Assembly (NCBI RefSeq): GCF_000827885.1
Contig: NZ_JTKH01000024.1
Span: forward strand, 682,001-746,000
Direction: 5' to 3'
Length of the DNA stretch: 64,000 nucleotides
From: Vibrio renipiscarius
GTDB lineage: Bacteria; Pseudomonadota; Gammaproteobacteria; Enterobacterales; Vibrionaceae
Shown: positions 61,725 through 64,000 of the stretch, piece by piece
Layout of the letters: every line of letters starts with the position of its first letter
How positions within the stretch are numbered: position 1 is the stretch's first letter
The notes under the pieces: generated by a model
What the model was told of the DNA's origin: nothing
Databases searched by the model: none
What the model saw: the letters and a program-made list of their open reading frames with translations, nothing else
Program-made: the position numbers and the translations under genes

Positions 61725-62708
61725 CTATTCTAGCTGCCATTTTTTAACGATGGCTTCTGCATTATCAAGTAATTCTTGTGAGTAGGGGGATTGAATGAAC
61801 ATTGCGTTTTCGCGGATTTGTTGCTCTGTGTACGCGCCCGCAATAATAGAACCAATTTCTTCTTGAGCGACTAGCCAATGCAATGCGAGATGAGCTATCG
61901 GTATATTAGCCTCTTGCGCAAGGTGTTTAAGTTCTTCTACACAGTTAAAATAAGGCTTGAATGCGGCTCCATTGAGTTTTGGATTTGCTGCACGAGAATC
62001 ATGTTCGTCCCAGTTTCCTTCGAGCTTTAAAGACCCAATAAGTAATCCTTGCATCAACGGTGAGTATGGTAAGTATTTGATATCGTGTGTCTGGCAAAAT
62101 GGTAAAGCTTCATCGCGAGCGCGATATTCTAGCGGTATATTGTGATAGTGGGTTGGATTCTGTTCGAGGAGGTTATATAGCCCTTGGAAGGTCGCAATTT
62201 CAACATGTTTTTGTATCTCTAATGTCATTTCTAATGAGTAGTTTGAAACGCCAATATGTCGAATCTTGCCTGCTTCTTTTAGTAGTGAAAGTGCCGATGC
62301 GGTTTCTTCTATAGGCGTGTGAGGATCAGGCCAGTGTAACTGATAGAGATCAACATAGTCAGTACCGAGCCGAGTCAGTGAATCTTCGATTTCTTTTGTG
62401 ATACTTGCTTTGCTTAGATTGTTTTTTGGTGTTTTACTTAAGTCATTTACATCCCAGATTAACCCACATTTGGTTGCGATATTGACAGAATCTCTACTTT
62501 CTCCTTTCAATGCTTTACCTAAGACTTGTTCCGCATTACCAAATCCATAGATAGGAGCTATGTCGAAAAAATTAATGCCGACATTTAGGGCTTCTTTAAT
62601 TGTTCGTATCGATTGATCTTCCGTTACGTTATTCCAGGTTCCGCCAATTGCCCAGCAACCTAATCCCATTACTGATGCATTGAGATCTTTGATTTTTTTA
62701 TACTTCAT
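61725..62708 (-). CDS. Aldo/keto reductase (IolS/AKR11-like)
   Basis: The 327-residue TIM-barrel NAD(P)H reductase has all four catalytic residues: Asp49 and Tyr54 in FFDIAPIYGFG, Lys80 in IATKCG, His125 in YQLHWPDP, and the late SIIAGAYTEQQIREN. Overall resemblance is to B. subtilis IolS. It lies between two strong control regions and ends at its own terminator (61670), so it is a separate unit within the sugar cluster. It could oxidise or reduce the cluster's sugar or an aldolase product. Confidence 0.87.
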   Translation of the reverse strand: MKYKKIKDLNASVMGLGCWAIGGTWNNVTEDQSIRTIKEALNVGINFFDIAPIYGFGNAEQVLGKALKGESRDSVNIATKCGLIWDVNDLSKTPKNNLSKASITKEIEDSLTRLGTDYVDLYQLHWPDPHTPIEETASALSLLKEAGKIRHIGVSNYSLEMTLEIQKHVEIATFQGLYNLLEQNPTHYHNIPLEYRARDEALPFCQTHDIKYLPYSPLMQGLLIGSLKLEGNWDEHDSRAANPKLNGAAFKPYFNCVEELKHLAQEANIPIAHLALHWLVAQEEIGSIIAGAYTEQQIRENAMFIQSPYSQELLDNAEAIVKKWQLE

Positions 62709-63060
62709 ATTTCCGCCAAGGTTAGTTATTTAAGTCAGAGGAAAAGTTAAGTCCATATGAGATAAATAAAAATAAGGCAAAATGGACAAGTTGATGTCAA
62801 TCACAGCGGACTCTTAGCATAAATAGAGAAAGTGATTTTTATCACTTTGTTTTCTCTCTTTTTCGAAAAAAATGCATTTAGGCAGTGTTTTTTCCCAAAT
62901 TGGGGGTAAAAGTGCAAAAAGTAAGAGATCGAAATCACATTTGATTTTTTTTGGTTTGCATTAGGATGAAACGGGTCACGTTCAGAATTGACTCGAGTTT
63001 CTTTGTCGACGCCCTTGTTAAAGAATCATAAAAAATAAATTCATTTAATAAGGGTTGAAT
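62709..63060. promoter_or_regulatory. Divergent control region AKR / sugar transporter with CRP-like sites
   Basis: A strong CRP-like dyad AAAGTGAT-TTTT-ATCACTTT (62829-62848; core GTGA-N6-TCAC) and a second site AGAGA-N6-TCACA (62924-62939) lie before the MFS gene. A third dyad CCCAA-A-TTGGG (62894-62904) is a possible DeoR-family operator. AAGGG precedes the MFS ATG. Confidence 0.65.
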
Positions 63061-64000
63061 ATGGAATCTGTTTCAAGAAATAACACCACTTCGAATGAAG
63101 TAGAAAATGTTGGAGCTGAGTTAGATACCAGTTGTTATCTACCTAAAACACCATGGGTTAAGTTTATTTTGGTTTGTTTGGTGTTCTCTGTTTGGGGCAT
63201 TGCCGCAAGTCTAAATGATGTCTTGATTCCTCAGTTCCGGAAGGGCTTTGAACTATCTGATACACAATCAGCTTTAGTTCAATCGGTATTTTTCTTTGGT
63301 TATTTTGCTTTTGCTTTACCTGCTGCGACCATCGTTAAGAAATACTCCTATAAAACAGCCATCGTAGTAGGTTTGAGTTTGTACGCTTTGGGATGTTTTA
63401 TGTTCATTCCAGCAGCAAATACAATGACCTATGTGGCATTTTTAGGTTGCTTATTGATTATATCTTCGGGTTTGGCATTCTTAGAGACCTCTTGCAATAC
63501 TTATTCTACGCTGATGGGTGACATCGGCACATCAACGCAGCGCTTAAACTTTTCGCAAGTGTTTAACTCTGTTGGGGTCTTTTTAGGTATTTTTATTGGC
63601 CAGCAATTAGTTTTCAGTAAATCAGATGCTTCCCATGAAGAGTTAATTGCTATGGCGCCTGAAGTAGCTAACGCGATTCGCATGGAGATGGTTGAACAGG
63701 TTGTATCACCTTATATCTATATGGGTATTTTCTTGCTGGTACTTGCCGTCATCTTCGCTTTTGTTAAATTTCCAGCTTGTCGACCTCAAGAGACACAAGC
63801 TGAGGAAAAAGTGGATGTAAAAGCATCAATCGCACGTCTTTTCCAAATCCCTCATTTTCGTAAAGGGTTAATGACGCAGTTCCTCTATGTTGGTGCGCAA
63901 GTGGGTATTTGGTCATTTACTATTCGTTTTGCACAAATGATGTATCAAGGTCTGACAGAGCATGCTGCGGCAAATTATTTGATGGCTGGTTTGGTTATTT
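63061..64000 (+). CDS. FucP-type (FHS family) MFS sugar:H+ symporter, N-terminal part
   Basis: The frame starts at ATG 63061 after AAGGG and is open to the window end (313 codons), so the gene is truncated at the right edge. The protein begins with a hydrophilic ~40-residue tail, then about eight membrane helices: WVKFILVCLVFSVWGIAAS, NDVLIPQFRKGFELSD, then SVFFFGYFAFALPAA. The segment LNDVLIPQFR with the following SQ-rich loop is typical of the fucose-galactose-glucose symporter group. It is divergent from the AKR gene and has CRP-like sites upstream. Its sugar is not known. Confidence 0.85.
   Translation, partial: MESVSRNNTTSNEVENVGAELDTSCYLPKTPWVKFILVCLVFSVWGIAASLNDVLIPQFRKGFELSDTQSALVQSVFFFGYFAFALPAATIVKKYSYKTAIVVGLSLYALGCFMFIPAANTMTYVAFLGCLLIISSGLAFLETSCNTYSTLMGDIGTSTQRLNFSQVFNSVGVFLGIFIGQQLVFSKSDASHEELIAMAPEVANAIRMEMVEQVVSPYIYMGIFLLVLAVIFAFVKFPACRPQETQAEEKVDVKASIARLFQIPHFRKGLMTQFLYVGAQVGIWSFTIRFAQMMYQGLTEHAAANYLMAGLVI

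Overview
The window reads as Vibrionaceae chromosomal DNA, most likely a Vibrio and plausibly its second chromosome. This rests on gene content: an EmrD-type transporter, a DUF342/FapA protein, SigZ, DUF5062, an NqrM-like protein, many methyl-accepting and LysR-type genes, and ERIC-like intergenic palindromes. Genes are dense, base composition is moderate, and nearly every convergent junction carries a hairpin. I see no rRNA, tRNA, CRISPR array, IS element or prophage.

Layout. 1-797: tail of a SpoIIE-phosphatase/ATPase protein. 917-3214: pyruvate formate-lyase (pflB). 3516-5341: serine-recombinase-like protein overlapping an EmrD-like MFS pump. 5597-9391: CPA1 antiporter, an orphan TetR C-terminal domain, an MDR dehydrogenase and a Nudix hydrolase. 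9534-11853: three-gene operon (CDP-alcohol phosphatidyltransferase, CdsA-like, PlsC-like) that looks like an accessory phospholipid pathway. 12311-16704: small zinc-ribbon membrane protein, lipoprotein, ERIC-like repeats around a NifW-like gene, DUF342 protein, DHFR/RibD-like protein. 17087-21606: IclR regulator with an arginase-fold pseudoenzyme, two small proteins, LysR, PgpB. 21732-23862: Cys-rich ArsP-type permease divergent from ArsR and SigZ, with three shared operator-like dyads. 24092-33840: ROK fructokinase, chemoreceptor and small accessory genes, including a NifX-like/NqrM-like/DUF134 group.

Sugar catabolism dominates the right half. 33927-37801 is a sucrose PTS operon (EIIBC, GH32 hydrolase, LacI repressor) without its own fructokinase. 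39293-47557 is a complete mannosylglycerate pathway: MngR, PTS MngA, GH38 MngB, glycerate kinase and ManA, so that both products enter glycolysis. 47769-53864 is a two-component system divergent from a two-gene RND pump. 53972-57814 holds a class-C-type serine hydrolase divergent from a LysR regulator, then a MATE pump. 57991-64000 is a sugar cluster of unknown substrate (DeoR, VOC protein, FGGY kinase, DeoC-like aldolase, aldo/keto reductase, FucP-type transporter), with CRP-like sites before the transporter.

The best candidates for undescribed biology are the Cys-rich permease/ArsR/SigZ module, the unassigned DeoC/FGGY sugar cluster, the accessory phospholipid operon, the IclR plus arginase-fold pseudoenzyme pair, and a 28-codon small ORF with its own ribosome binding site and terminator.
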